Assembly: GCF_002292295.1 (NCBI RefSeq)
Contig: NZ_DBBS01000020.1
Span: 455,225-519,224 of the forward strand
Direction of reading: 5' to 3'
DNA length: 64,000 bases
From: Sphingomonas sp. UBA978
Lineage (GTDB): Bacteria; Pseudomonadota; Alphaproteobacteria; Sphingomonadales; Sphingomonadaceae
Of this stretch, positions 17,292 through 26,352 are shown in pieces; the stretch's first letter is position 1; each line of letters begins with the position of its first letter. Position numbers and translations under genes: made by a program. Under the pieces are notes generated by a model. That model searched no databases, was not told the DNA's origin, and worked only from the letters and a program-made list of their open reading frames with translations.

Positions 17292-17327
17292 TCCGCCCGG
17301 CGTCACTGTCGTCCCGTGCGCTGCGCG

Positions 17328-17519
17328 TCAGCAGCAACGCCCGCCGTTGCGCCCGCCGTATCGCGCCTCCTGCCGGTTCCTGAAGAACGCTGCCTCGCTC
17401 ATCACCGGCTGGTCCGGGTGCGTCGCCGCCATATGCTCGACATAGGTGCGGTAGGACGGCACGCCGACCATCAGCCGACCCGTCGCGGCGAGACCATGCC
17501 AGAGGCCCGCGACGCTCAT
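17328..17519 (-). CDS. ybdD: YbdD/YjiX-family small protein (DUF466)
   Basis: A 63-residue soluble protein with the family core GVPSYRTYVEHMAATHPDQP and a Gly/Arg/Cys-rich tail. In many bacteria this protein is encoded directly after CstA-type carriers and is needed with them for pyruvate or peptide uptake. Here its ATG overlaps the cstA stop by four bases, the strongest evidence for the assignment. Confidence 0.9.
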   Translation of the reverse strand: MSVAGLWHGLAATGRLMVGVPSYRTYVEHMAATHPDQPVMSEAAFFRNRQEARYGGRNGGRCC

Positions 17520-19570
17520 TCCGCCGCCACCGCCAGCGCCGGGATCTCGCTCGCGCTCGGCCCGTCGAGACGCCGCGCGATCAGGCAGGTGCGGATGCCG
17601 TAACCGATGATCGACACCACCACGCCCAGGAACAGCGCGCAGAGGGCCGCGTCGATCCGGTCGTTCATCACCACCCGGCCCATTTCGCCGAGCGACTTCG
17701 CCGGCGCCAGCACCTCGCCCCGCGCCGCCGCCTCTGAAAAACGACTGGCGTGCGCGAGGAAGCCGACGCGCGGGTCGGTGGAGAACAGCTTCATGAGGCT
17801 GGCCATCACGGTGCACAGGACCAGCCACGATGCGGGCAGGATCGTCACCCAGGCATAACGTTCGCGCTTCATCCGGAACAGCACGACCGTCGCCAGCACC
17901 AGCGCGACCGCGGCGAGCATCTGGTTCGAGATGCCGAACAGCGGCCAGAGCGTGTTCACGCCCCCCAGCGGATCGGTGACGCCTTGATACAGGAAGAACC
18001 CCCAGGCCGCGACGCACAGCGCGGTGCCGACCAGCCCCGGCACCAACGAGGTCGCGTTGCGGAAGCCCGGCACCGCCAGCCCGATCAGGTCCTGCAGCAT
18101 GAAGCGGCCCGCGCGCGTGCCGGCATCGACCGCGGTGAGGATGAACAAAGCCTCGAACAGGATCGCGAAATGATACCAGAAGGCCATCATCGCGCGCCCG
18201 CCGATCAGGTTGCTGAAGATATGCGCCATGCCGACGGCCAGCGTCGGCGCGCCGCCCGCGCGGCTGATGATCGTCGTTTCGCCGACATCCGTTGCCGTCG
18301 CCGCGATCGTATCGGCGGTGATCGGAAAGCCCATCGCGGTCACCGCCGCGGCGGCGCTGGCGGGGTCGGTGCCGACGATCGCCGCCGGGCTGTTCATCGC
18401 GAAATAGATGCCCGGATCGATGATCGACGCGCCGACCAGCGCCATGATCGCGACGAAGCTTTCCATCAGCATAGCGCCATAGCCGATGAAGCGGGCATCG
18501 CCCTCGCTCGCGATCAGCTTGGGCGTAGTGCCGCTGGCGATGAGCGCGTGGAAGCCCGACACCGCGCCGCAGGCGATGGTGATGAACAGGAACGGGAACA
18601 GCGATCCCGACCAGACCGGGCCGCTGCCGTCGACGAAGCGGGTCAGCGCGGGCATCCGCATCGGCGGTGCGACGATGACGATGCCGATCGCCAGCGCCGC
18701 GATCGCGCCGATCTTGAGGAAGGTCGACAGATAGTCGCGCGGCGCGAGCAGCAGCCATACGGGCAGCAGCGAGGCGATCGCGCCATAACCGATCAGGATC
18801 CAGCACAATTGCACCGGCGTGTAGGTGAACCACGGCGCCCATGTCGCCGACGCGGCGATATCCTGTCCGTAGACGATGGCGAGGATCAGCCCGACGAGGC
18901 CGAGCAGCGACACCTCGCCGATCCGCCCCGGCCTGATCCAGCGGGTGTAGGCGCCCATGAACAGCGCCAGCGGGATCGTCGCGGCGACGGTGAACATGCC
19001 CCACGGGCTGTCCGCCAGCGCCCGCACGACGATCAGCGAGAGCACCGCGAGGATGATGACCATAATCATGAACGCGCCGAACAGCGCGATCGTCCCCGGC
19101 ACCGCCCCCATCTCCATCCGGATCAGTTCGCCGAGCGAACGCCCGTCGCGGCGCATCGACAGGAACAGCACCATGAAGTCCTGCACCGCGCCGGCGAGCA
19201 CGACGCCGGCGAGCAGCCACAGCATGCCGGGCAGATAGCCCATCTGCGCGGCGAGCACCGGTCCGACCAGCGGCCCCGCGCCGGCGATGGCGGCGAAATG
19301 GTGACCGAACAGCACGCGGCGGTCGGTCGGGACGAAGTCGAGCCCGTCGGGATGGCGCGCGGCGGGCGTGGGGCGGGCGGGATCTATCCCGACCACGACC
19401 TTGGCGAGGTAGAGCGCATAGAAGCGGTAGGCGATCAGATAGACCGAAACCGCCGCGACGACGATCCAGATCGCGCTGATCGCCTCGCCCCGCGCGGTCG
19501 CGATCACGGCAAGCGCCCCCGCGCCGATCAGCGCGAGGACGATCCAGCCCAGCCTGCTTGCGATGGTCAT
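17516..19570 (-). CDS. cstA: CstA-family carbon starvation protein (pyruvate/peptide transporter)
   Basis: A large inner-membrane carrier, 684 residues with about 16-18 hydrophobic helices. Family landmarks are HHFAAIAGAGPLVGPVLAAQMGYLPG near residue 90 and the conserved SGTTPKLI and FEALFILT segments. E. coli homologues (CstA, BtsT) import pyruvate and have been linked to peptide uptake. It is encoded 73 bases downstream of acs on the same strand, so the cluster pairs uptake of a small carbon source with activation of acetate. Confidence 0.93.
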   Translation of the reverse strand: MTIASRLGWIVLALIGAGALAVIATARGEAISAIWIVVAAVSVYLIAYRFYALYLAKVVVGIDPARPTPAARHPDGLDFVPTDRRVLFGHHFAAIAGAGPLVGPVLAAQMGYLPGMLWLLAGVVLAGAVQDFMVLFLSMRRDGRSLGELIRMEMGAVPGTIALFGAFMIMVIILAVLSLIVVRALADSPWGMFTVAATIPLALFMGAYTRWIRPGRIGEVSLLGLVGLILAIVYGQDIAASATWAPWFTYTPVQLCWILIGYGAIASLLPVWLLLAPRDYLSTFLKIGAIAALAIGIVIVAPPMRMPALTRFVDGSGPVWSGSLFPFLFITIACGAVSGFHALIASGTTPKLIASEGDARFIGYGAMLMESFVAIMALVGASIIDPGIYFAMNSPAAIVGTDPASAAAAVTAMGFPITADTIAATATDVGETTIISRAGGAPTLAVGMAHIFSNLIGGRAMMAFWYHFAILFEALFILTAVDAGTRAGRFMLQDLIGLAVPGFRNATSLVPGLVGTALCVAAWGFFLYQGVTDPLGGVNTLWPLFGISNQMLAAVALVLATVVLFRMKRERYAWVTILPASWLVLCTVMASLMKLFSTDPRVGFLAHASRFSEAAARGEVLAPAKSLGEMGRVVMNDRIDAALCALFLGVVVSIIGYGIRTCLIARRLDGPSASEIPALAVAAE

Positions 19571-19643
19571 GCGCGTGCGTCCCCCCGGAAGATACGCCGC
19601 GTGCCTAGCCGCTATGCGCCTCGTCCTTCAAGGGAGCGGACGC

Positions 19644-21581
19644 CTAGATCACCCGATTCGCGACCAGATCGTCGACCACCGCCGGATCGGCGAGCGTCGA
19701 CGTATCGCCGAGACTGGCGACGTCGTTCTCGGCGATCTTGCGCAGGATGCGGCGCATGATCTTGCCCGATCGCGTCTTGGGCAGGCCCGGCGCGAACTGC
19801 AGCTTGTCGGGCGTGGCGATCGGACCGATCTCCTGCCGCACCCAGCCGACCAGCGCCTTGCGCAGATCGTCCGAACCGTCGCGACCCGCGTTGAGCGTCA
19901 CATAGGCGTAGATGCCCTGGCCCTTGACGTCGTGGGACATGCCGACGACCGCGGCCTCCGCCACCGCCTCGTGCAGCACCAGCGCGCTTTCGACCTCGGC
20001 CGTGCCCATGCGATGGCCCGACACGTTGATGACGTCGTCGACCCGGCCGGTGATCCAGTAATAGCCGTCCGCGTCGCGGCGGCAGCCGTCGCCGGTAAAG
20101 TATTTTCCCTCATAGGTGGTGAAATAGGTCTGGAAGAACCGCTCCTCGTCGCCCCAGACGCCGCGCATCTGGCCAGGCCAGCTCTGCGTGATGCACAGAT
20201 TGCCCTGCGCCGCGCCGACCAGCACGCTGCCCTGATCGTCGACCAGTTGCGGCGCGACGCCCGGCATCGGCTTCGATGCGGAACCCGGCTTCATCGGCAC
20301 GGCGCCCGGCACGGGCGCGATCATGATGCCGCCCGTCTCGGTCTGCCACCACGCATCGACGATCGGTGCGCGCCCGCCGCCGACGACGTCGTGATACCAG
20401 CGCCACGCCTCCGGATTGATCGGTTCGCCGACCGAGCCCAGCAGCGTCAGCGACGACCGGTCGGTCCGGCGGACATACTCGTCGCCTTCCTTCATCAGCG
20501 CGCGCAGCGCGGTCGGGGCGGTGAACAGAATGTTGACCTTGTGCCGGTCGACGACCTGCCAGATCCGGCTGGCGTCGGGCGAGGTCGGCAGCCCTTCGAA
20601 CATCACCGTCGTCGCGCCGTTCGAAAGCGGGCCGTAAAGGATATAGGTGTGCCCCGTGACCCAGCCGATATCGGCGGCGCACCAGAAAATCTGGCCGGGT
20701 TTATAGTCGAACGCGGTCTTGAAGGTGAAATCCGCCCATAGCAGATAGCCCGCGGAGGTGTGCAGCACGCCCTTTGGCTTGCCCGTCGATCCGCTGGTGT
20801 AGAGGATGAACAGCGGGTCCTCCGCCGCCATCGGCTCGGCCGGGCAATCGGCGGCGACGCCCGCGGCGGCGTCATGATACCAGACGTCGCGCTCCCCCAT
20901 CGGAACGTCGGCGCCGGTCGCCCTGACGACGATCACCTTTTCCAGCCCCGGCGCGCGCACCGCGGCCTCGTCGACGCACGCCTTCAGCTTGATCCGCTTG
21001 CCGCCGCGGCGGCCCTCGTCGGCGGTGACGACGATCTTCGACCCGCAATCCTCGATCCGGCCGGCGAGCGCGTCCGCAGAAAAGCCGCCGAACACCACCG
21101 AATGAACCGCACCGATCCGCGCGCAGGCGAGCGCCGCATAGGCCGCCTCGGGGATCATCGGCATGTAAAGGGTGACGCGGTCGCCCTTCACGACGCCCTG
21201 ACCCTTCAGCACGTTGGCGAAGCGGCAGACCTCGGCATGCAATTCGCGATAGGTGATATGGCGCGCCTCCTCACCCGGTTCGTCCGGTTCCCAGATGATC
21301 GCGACGGTATCGCCATGCTTGGCGAGATGGCGGTCGAGGCAATTGGCGGCGACGTTGAGCGTGCCGTCCTCGAACCATTTGATGTGGAAGTCGGCCTTGG
21401 CGAACGACCAGTCCCCGGCGATCGTCGGTTCCGTGATCCAGTCGAGCCGCTTGGTCGCCTGATCGAGCCAGAAGCCGCCCGGGTTGCTCGCCGCCGCCTC
21501 GTACAGCTCGACATAGCGCTTCGGATCGAGGCTGGCGTTGGTCCAGTCGCCGCTGATCGGATAGATTTCTGGATCGGTCAT
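19644..21581 (-). CDS. acs: Acetyl-CoA synthetase (AMP-forming)
   Basis: Makes acetyl-CoA from acetate, ATP and CoA. From the ATG at 21581, which follows GAGGA six bases upstream, the protein has 645 residues, the normal length. Motifs: phosphate-binding YTSGSTGKPKGVLH, VDAWWQTETGG, YFTGDGCRRDADGYYWITGRVDD, and the C-terminal KTRSGKIMRR. Lys607 in that last motif is the residue acetylated by Pat-type enzymes in other species, so post-translational control is plausible. Leads the acs-cstA-ybdD cluster. Confidence 0.97.
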   Translation of the reverse strand: MTDPEIYPISGDWTNASLDPKRYVELYEAAASNPGGFWLDQATKRLDWITEPTIAGDWSFAKADFHIKWFEDGTLNVAANCLDRHLAKHGDTVAIIWEPDEPGEEARHITYRELHAEVCRFANVLKGQGVVKGDRVTLYMPMIPEAAYAALACARIGAVHSVVFGGFSADALAGRIEDCGSKIVVTADEGRRGGKRIKLKACVDEAAVRAPGLEKVIVVRATGADVPMGERDVWYHDAAAGVAADCPAEPMAAEDPLFILYTSGSTGKPKGVLHTSAGYLLWADFTFKTAFDYKPGQIFWCAADIGWVTGHTYILYGPLSNGATTVMFEGLPTSPDASRIWQVVDRHKVNILFTAPTALRALMKEGDEYVRRTDRSSLTLLGSVGEPINPEAWRWYHDVVGGGRAPIVDAWWQTETGGIMIAPVPGAVPMKPGSASKPMPGVAPQLVDDQGSVLVGAAQGNLCITQSWPGQMRGVWGDEERFFQTYFTTYEGKYFTGDGCRRDADGYYWITGRVDDVINVSGHRMGTAEVESALVLHEAVAEAAVVGMSHDVKGQGIYAYVTLNAGRDGSDDLRKALVGWVRQEIGPIATPDKLQFAPGLPKTRSGKIMRRILRKIAENDVASLGDTSTLADPAVVDDLVANRVI

Positions 21582-21597
21582 CACGCATCCTCGACTC

Positions 21598-21628
21598 AAA
21601 ACCGCGGGCGCTCTGGCGGCACCCGCGG
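21598..21628 (-). terminator. Intrinsic terminator between hydrolase and acs
   Basis: On the minus strand CCGCGGG and CCCGCGG form a stem with an internal GC pair, followed by TTTT. It separates the upstream hydrolase gene from acs, so acs is probably transcribed from its own promoter. Confidence 0.55.
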
Positions 21629-21671
21629 GTCTGACTAATCACGCGGCGGCCAAGATGCCAGCCGCCTTTCC

Positions 21672-22499
21672 CTATCGTCCGAGGAAGGTGAGCAGGTCGC
21701 TGGTCAGCCGGTCGCCATGGGTGGCGAACAGGCCGTGCGGCGCGCCGTCATATTCGACCAGCTGGCTGTTCGCGATGCCCACCGACGCCGCGCGCCCGGC
21801 AGCATCGATCGGCACCGTCGCGTCGTCGGTGCCGTGGATGATGAGCGTCGGCACCGAAAAGGCGCCGAGATCGGGCCGGAAATCGGTGTGGCCGAACGCC
21901 TGCGCGCAGGCGAGCGTCGGCTTCAGCCCCGCCTGCATCGCGGTCGTCGTCGCCCAGTCGAGCACGTCGTCGCTGACCGGATGGCTGATGACGCCGACAC
22001 CGAAGAACTGCTTGAAGAAGGTATCGCGGAAGAAATGCGCGCGATCCTTCTGAATCGATTCCCCGATCCCGGCCAGCGTCTCTTCGGGCGTGCCGTAGGG
22101 ATTGTCCTCGGTCTTCAGCATGTACGGCACCACCGAGGCGACCAGCCCGGCGGCGACCACGCCCTTGCCGCCGTGGCGGCTCATGTAGCGCGCGACCTCA
22201 CCGCCGCCCATCGAGAAGCCGACGATCGCCGCGTCGCTGTCCGCACCGGTCGCCGCCATGACATCGGCGAGGTCGTCGGCGAGCGTGTCATAATCATAGC
22301 CGCTCCACGGCTGGCCCGACCGCCCGAAGCCGCGCCGGTCATAGGCGATGGCACGGAAGCCCGCATCGGCCAGCGCCATCATCTGCGGGTCCCAGCTGTC
22401 GGCGGAGAGCGGCCAGCCGTGCAGCAGGATCACCGGGCGCCCCGACCCCCAGTCCTTGACGTACAGGTCGGTGCCGTCGCGGGTTTTGACATAAGGCAT
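21672..22499 (-). CDS. Alpha/beta hydrolase, non-haem chloroperoxidase/arylesterase type
   Basis: A 275-residue cytoplasmic alpha/beta-hydrolase. The N-terminus MPYVKTRDGTDLYVKDWGSG, the oxyanion region LLHGWP, the nucleophile elbow VGFSMGGGE (Ser96), HGTDDATV (Asp) and GAPHGLF (His) match the cofactor-free haloperoxidase/arylesterase group. The real activity is probably ester or lactone hydrolysis. The start at 22499 has AAGGA about ten bases upstream. Divergent from the DUF885 gene and followed by a terminator; the substrate is not predictable. Confidence 0.9.
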   Translation of the reverse strand: MPYVKTRDGTDLYVKDWGSGRPVILLHGWPLSADSWDPQMMALADAGFRAIAYDRRGFGRSGQPWSGYDYDTLADDLADVMAATGADSDAAIVGFSMGGGEVARYMSRHGGKGVVAAGLVASVVPYMLKTEDNPYGTPEETLAGIGESIQKDRAHFFRDTFFKQFFGVGVISHPVSDDVLDWATTTAMQAGLKPTLACAQAFGHTDFRPDLGAFSVPTLIIHGTDDATVPIDAAGRAASVGIANSQLVEYDGAPHGLFATHGDRLTSDLLTFLGR

Positions 22500-22648
22500 G
22501 ATGGTAAGTCCTTGCAGGCGTTTGCCTTGCGTCAACGATGACGGCGGACGGCCGTTCCTTGCCGGGTCGCATGGGGGCTCGGGGCGGGGTGGCATTCCGG
22601 CGGCGCGGCTGCCAGCATCGGCGGCAAGATCGAATCGAGGAGTAGGAC

Positions 22649-24394
22649 ATGCGTATCATCCTGACGGCGTCGCTGCTGGCCATGGCCGCGGCAGGCTGTT
22701 CGCCAAGCAAGCCGGCCGCATCGAACGAGGCCGCGCCGGCCGCCGCCGCCACCCCGGCCCGGCCGAGCAACTGGGCGCAGTTCCGCGATGGCTTCGTCGA
22801 GGGCTGGTTCAAGCTCGACCCCGCCAATGCCGTCTATCAGGGCCGCCACGACTTCGACGGGCAATTGCCGGACTGGAGCGCGGCGGGGCTGAAGCGTCAG
22901 TCGGAATTCCTGCATCAGGCGATCGACCGCGCCCGCGCGTTCGGCGACGCCGACCTCAAGCCCGACGAGCGGTTCGAGCGCGATTACCTGATCCGCGTCG
23001 CCGAGGGGAAATTGTTCTGGCTCGACGATGCCGACCAGCCGCACGGCAATCCCGCTTATTACGTCGGCGGCGGGCTCGATCCCAACGTCTATATCGCCCG
23101 GCCTTATGCCGACGCGCCGACCCGGATGAAGGCGCTGATCGCCTTCCTGCAACGCGTGCCGGCGGCGGCGGGGAACATCCGCGCCAATCTGAAGACGCCG
23201 ATGCCGCGGTCGTACGTCGATTACGGCGTGGCGGGCTTCAACGGCTTCGCCGATTATTACGTCGGCGATGCGAAGAAGGCGTTCGCGGGCGTCGCCGATC
23301 CGGCGCTGCAGGACCAGTTGACGCAGGCCGCCACCGCGGCGAGCGGCGCGATGCGCGACCTCGGTACATGGCTGGCGAGCCAGCGGGCGACCGCCACCGG
23401 CGACTTCGCGCTCGGCGCGGACCGCTTCCAGCGGATGGTGCGCGCGACCGAGGGCGTCGACACTTCGCTCGATGCGCTCGAGGCCGCGGGCCGCGCCGAC
23501 CTGAAGCGCAATCAGGACGCGCTCGCGGCGGCGTGCAAGCTGTTCGCCAAGGGCAAGACGATCCCCGAATGCATCGACAAAATGAACGCGAACAAGGCCG
23601 CCGACGGCCCGGTCGCCGAGGCACGCCGCCAGATCCCGACGCTGCGCGCGTTCGTGGTGAAGAACGACCTCGTCTCGATCCCCGGCACCGAAGAGGCGAA
23701 GGTCGAGGAAAGCCCGCCCTACAACCGGCAGAATTCCGCCTATATCGATCCTGCCGGGCCGTATGAGACGAACATCCCGTCGGTCTATTACATCTCGCCG
23801 TCCGACCCGTCGTGGGACCAGAAGACGCGCGATGCCTTCGTGCCCGGCAAGAAGGATCTGCTGTTCACCTCGATCCACGAGGTGATGCCGGGGCATTTCC
23901 TCCAGTTCCTGCACGCCAACCGGTCGAAATCGATGTTCGGCCGGATCTTCGTCGGCTACGCCTTCGCCGAGGGCTGGGCGCATTATGCCGAGGAGATGAT
24001 GTGGGAGGCGGGGCTCAACAAGGGCGATGCCGAGACGCATATCGGCCAGATCAGCAACGCCCTGTTGCGCGACTGCCGGTTCCTGTCGGCGATCGGCCTG
24101 CATGCGCGGGGGATGACGCAGGAGCAGAGCCTGCAGATGTTCCGCGAGCAATGCTATCAGGATGAGGGCAATTCGCGCCAGCAGGCGGCACGGGGCACCT
24201 ACGACCCCGCCTATCTCAATTATACGCTCGGCAAGCTGATGATCCGCAAGCTGCGCGACGACTGGACCGCCTCCCGCGGCGGACGCAAGGCGTGGAAGGC
24301 GTTCCACGACCAGTTCCTGAGCTACGGCGGCCCCGCCATCCCGCTGGTCCGCCAGCAGATGATGGGCGAACCCGAAGCGAAGGCGGTGTTCTAG
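22649..24394 (+). CDS. DUF885 lipoprotein (putative metallopeptidase-like)
   Basis: A 581-residue exported protein. The signal peptide ends in a lipobox at AAAGC, so Cys17 should be lipid-anchored; an Ala/Pro-rich linker follows to about residue 40. The DUF885 domain carries the zinc-protease-like motif HEVMPGH (His410, Glu411, His416) and a later FAEGWAHYAEEM with the third possible ligand. Family members are suspected peptidases, but the substrate is not established. Its last codons are duplicated in degenerate form about 316 bases downstream. Confidence 0.88.
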   Translation: MRIILTASLLAMAAAGCSPSKPAASNEAAPAAAATPARPSNWAQFRDGFVEGWFKLDPANAVYQGRHDFDGQLPDWSAAGLKRQSEFLHQAIDRARAFGDADLKPDERFERDYLIRVAEGKLFWLDDADQPHGNPAYYVGGGLDPNVYIARPYADAPTRMKALIAFLQRVPAAAGNIRANLKTPMPRSYVDYGVAGFNGFADYYVGDAKKAFAGVADPALQDQLTQAATAASGAMRDLGTWLASQRATATGDFALGADRFQRMVRATEGVDTSLDALEAAGRADLKRNQDALAAACKLFAKGKTIPECIDKMNANKAADGPVAEARRQIPTLRAFVVKNDLVSIPGTEEAKVEESPPYNRQNSAYIDPAGPYETNIPSVYYISPSDPSWDQKTRDAFVPGKKDLLFTSIHEVMPGHFLQFLHANRSKSMFGRIFVGYAFAEGWAHYAEEMMWEAGLNKGDAETHIGQISNALLRDCRFLSAIGLHARGMTQEQSLQMFREQCYQDEGNSRQQAARGTYDPAYLNYTLGKLMIRKLRDDWTASRGGRKAWKAFHDQFLSYGGPAIPLVRQQMMGEPEAKAVF

Positions 24395-24404
24395 AAGCAG
24401 GACG

Positions 24405-24542
24405 TTCACGCGGAGACGCGGAGGTGTTTTGCGTGCGGCAGCGTTATCCTGCCGATGCGAAGGTCCGGTATGCGGCGCGATCGAAAGATGAGCGCCGCTG
24501 CCCCGGACGAGACACCTCCGCGTCTCCGCGTCTCCGCGTGAA
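24405..24542. repeat. Hairpin repeat element, copy 1
   Basis: A 138-base element beginning TTCACGCGGAGACGCGGAGG and ending with its near reverse complement. Long terminal arms (GCGGAGGTGT with ACACCTCCGC) and inner arms GGCAGCG with CGCTGCC frame a middle of about 55 bases. The 8-base unit GCGGAGAC occurs once in the left arm and twice in the right. It lies just after the DUF885 stop. It looks like a small non-coding palindromic repeat of the REP/MITE type; no transposase is nearby. Confidence 0.75.
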
Positions 24543-24553
24543 CCCCCTTCTTC

Positions 24554-24586
24554 CTACCTCGAAACCTGCATCCCCGGCCGTTCGTC
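24554..24586 (-). pseudogene. Remnant of the MFS transporter 3' end
   Basis: Read leftwards, these bases encode DERPGMQVSR and a stop. The intact MFS gene 316 bases away ends DEQPGTQVSR and a stop; eight of ten residues are identical. Upstream of this fragment the match ends, so only the last 10 codons survive. It is the left-hand copy of a duplicated convergent gene junction. Confidence 0.75.
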
Positions 24587-24602
24587 TTACAACGTCTCGC
24601 CG

Positions 24603-24707
24603 AAGGCATTCGACGACCAGTTTCGGCAGTTCCAGAGCTAGGGCGGCCCCGCGATCCCGCTGGTCCGCCAGCAGATGACAGGCGGGTCCAAGGCGAAGGC
24701 GGTGTTC
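24603..24707 (+). pseudogene. Remnant of a DUF885 gene 3' end
   Basis: Thirty-five codons match the C-terminus of the intact DUF885 gene (shared run GGPAIPLVRQQM and ending KAKAVF against EAKAVF), with a 9-base insertion and a TAG stop inside. The original stop position reads TTG. It is a decayed duplicate or the last piece of a former tandem paralogue. Confidence 0.8.
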
Positions 24708-24721
24708 TTGAGGGCTGATTG

Positions 24722-24857
24722 TTCACGCGGAGACGCGGAGACGCGGAGGTGTTTCGCGTGCGGCAGCGTTATCCTGCCGACACCAAGGCCCGGTATGCGA
24801 CGTGATCGGAAGATGAGGGCCGCTGCCGCGGACGAGACACCTCCGCGTCTCCGCGTG
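24722..24857. repeat. Hairpin repeat element, copy 2
   Basis: Second copy of the element at 24405, in the same orientation, 317 bases further on. It keeps the same arms and the same GGCAGCGTTATCCTGCCGA segment. Here the left arm has two GCGGAGAC units and the right arm one, the opposite of copy 1. It lies just after the MFS stop codon. Confidence 0.75.
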
Positions 24858-24869
24858 CCCCCCTCCTTC

Positions 24870-26285
24870 CTACCGCGAAACCTGCGTCCCCGGCTGTTCG
24901 TCCTCCGCCTCGTCGCTGCGCGGATTGCGGATCGACGGGCGCAGCCGCGCGAGGCTGCACAGGCCGGCCACCAGCGCGAGGGCCGCTGCGACGAGCGGCG
25001 GCGTCGCGCCGCCACCGACGCCAATCGCCAGCAGCGCCGCGACCAGCGTCGCGCCCGTCGTCTGCCCGACCAGCCGCACCGTACCGACCAGACCGCCCGC
25101 GGCGGCGGCACGCTCGCGCGGGGCCGAGCCGATGATGAGGCGGGCGTTGGGCGGCAGGAACAGGCCGAACCCCGACCCGCACAGCGCCATCCGCCACGCG
25201 ATATCGATATAGGCCGCCTCCGCCGGCAGCGTCGCGATCAGCAGCAGCGCGACGATCGACACCGCCATGCCGATCCCGCCGAGCAGCCCCGCCGGCACCC
25301 GGTCCGACAGCCAGCCCGCCAGCGGCGCGACGATCATGTTGGTCAGCGGCCATGGCGCGATCGCCGCGCCCACCTCGGCTGCGGAAAAGCCGAAGCCATG
25401 TTGCAGGCGGAACGGCGTCGACAGCAGCAGCGTCATCGATGCGGTAAAGGCGGTATAGGCGCCGACCGCCGACAGCGCGATCACCGGTCTGGCGAGCAGG
25501 TCGATCGGCAGGATCGGCTTCGCCTCATGCCGCTCGCGCCGGATGAAGAACCAGCCGATGCCGGCACCGACCGAGACGATCGCCGCCGACACCACCGGGC
25601 TGTCGCCGTGCACCGCGCTTTCCGCGCCCGATATGACGAGGCCGATCATGCTCGCGCACAGCACCGCGCCGAACACGTCGAACGGTTCGTCGCGCGGCTC
25701 CGGCGCAGGCAGGGCGCGGCCGAGGATCAGGCTCAGGATCGCGAACGGCACCGCGCTCGCGAACACCCACGGCCATGGCGCGATGCCGAGCACGAGGCCG
25801 CCGATGGTCGGCGCGGCGGCGGCGGAACTCGACACCACGACCGAGTTGATCCCGAGCCCGCGGCCGAGCTGCCTCGACGGATAGATCGACCGGATCAGCG
25901 CCGACGACACGCTCAGCGCCGCCGCCGCGCCCAGCGCCTGCGCGGCGCGGACGACGAGCAGGAACGGCAGGCTCTTGGCGAAGAAGCACAGCAGCGTCGC
26001 GACGGTGAACACCGCCTGCCCGAACTGGTAGGTGCGCTTGAGGCCGAATTTGTCGCCGAGCCCCGCGAACGGCAGGATCATCATCGCGAGGATCAGCTGA
26101 TAGACGGTCACCACCGCCACCACCGCGCTGTTGCCGACGTGAAGGTCGCGCGCGATCGTCGGCAGCGCCACCGTCGCGATACCGCCGTCGATGATGACCA
26201 GCGCGGTGCCGGCGGAAATTGCGCCGATCGCGACATAGCGGCGGGGCAGGGGCAGGCCGTCGGCCGGGGCGATGCGTTCCGTCAT
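24870..26285 (-). CDS. MFS transporter, DHA2-like (14 TM)
   Basis: Inner-membrane drug/proton antiporter-like protein, 471 residues from the ATG at 26285 with about 14 hydrophobic helices. Helix 1 has the DHA2 motif DGGIATVALPTIARDL; motif A is GLGDKFGLKRTYQ and motif C is APTIGGLVLG. Substrate unknown. The start is uncertain: an ATG at 26297 also lacks a clear ribosome-binding site, and the readable sequence further upstream is not transporter-like. It is divergent from the oligopeptidase gene and converges on the duplicated junction after DUF885. Confidence 0.87.
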   Translation of the reverse strand: MTERIAPADGLPLPRRYVAIGAISAGTALVIIDGGIATVALPTIARDLHVGNSAVVAVVTVYQLILAMMILPFAGLGDKFGLKRTYQFGQAVFTVATLLCFFAKSLPFLLVVRAAQALGAAAALSVSSALIRSIYPSRQLGRGLGINSVVVSSSAAAAPTIGGLVLGIAPWPWVFASAVPFAILSLILGRALPAPEPRDEPFDVFGAVLCASMIGLVISGAESAVHGDSPVVSAAIVSVGAGIGWFFIRRERHEAKPILPIDLLARPVIALSAVGAYTAFTASMTLLLSTPFRLQHGFGFSAAEVGAAIAPWPLTNMIVAPLAGWLSDRVPAGLLGGIGMAVSIVALLLIATLPAEAAYIDIAWRMALCGSGFGLFLPPNARLIIGSAPRERAAAAGGLVGTVRLVGQTTGATLVAALLAIGVGGGATPPLVAAALALVAGLCSLARLRPSIRNPRSDEAEDEQPGTQVSR

Positions 26286-26352
26286 GACCGCATGCATTGC
26301 GCCGCGACGCTTTGGCCGGCAAGACCGGCGCATCAAGGGAGATGCACCACCG

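Noticed and set aside
24405..24860. GCGGAGAC repeats as a CRISPR array
   Set aside because: Units are eight bases, directly adjacent and placed in hairpin arms, with no unique spacers and no cas genes.
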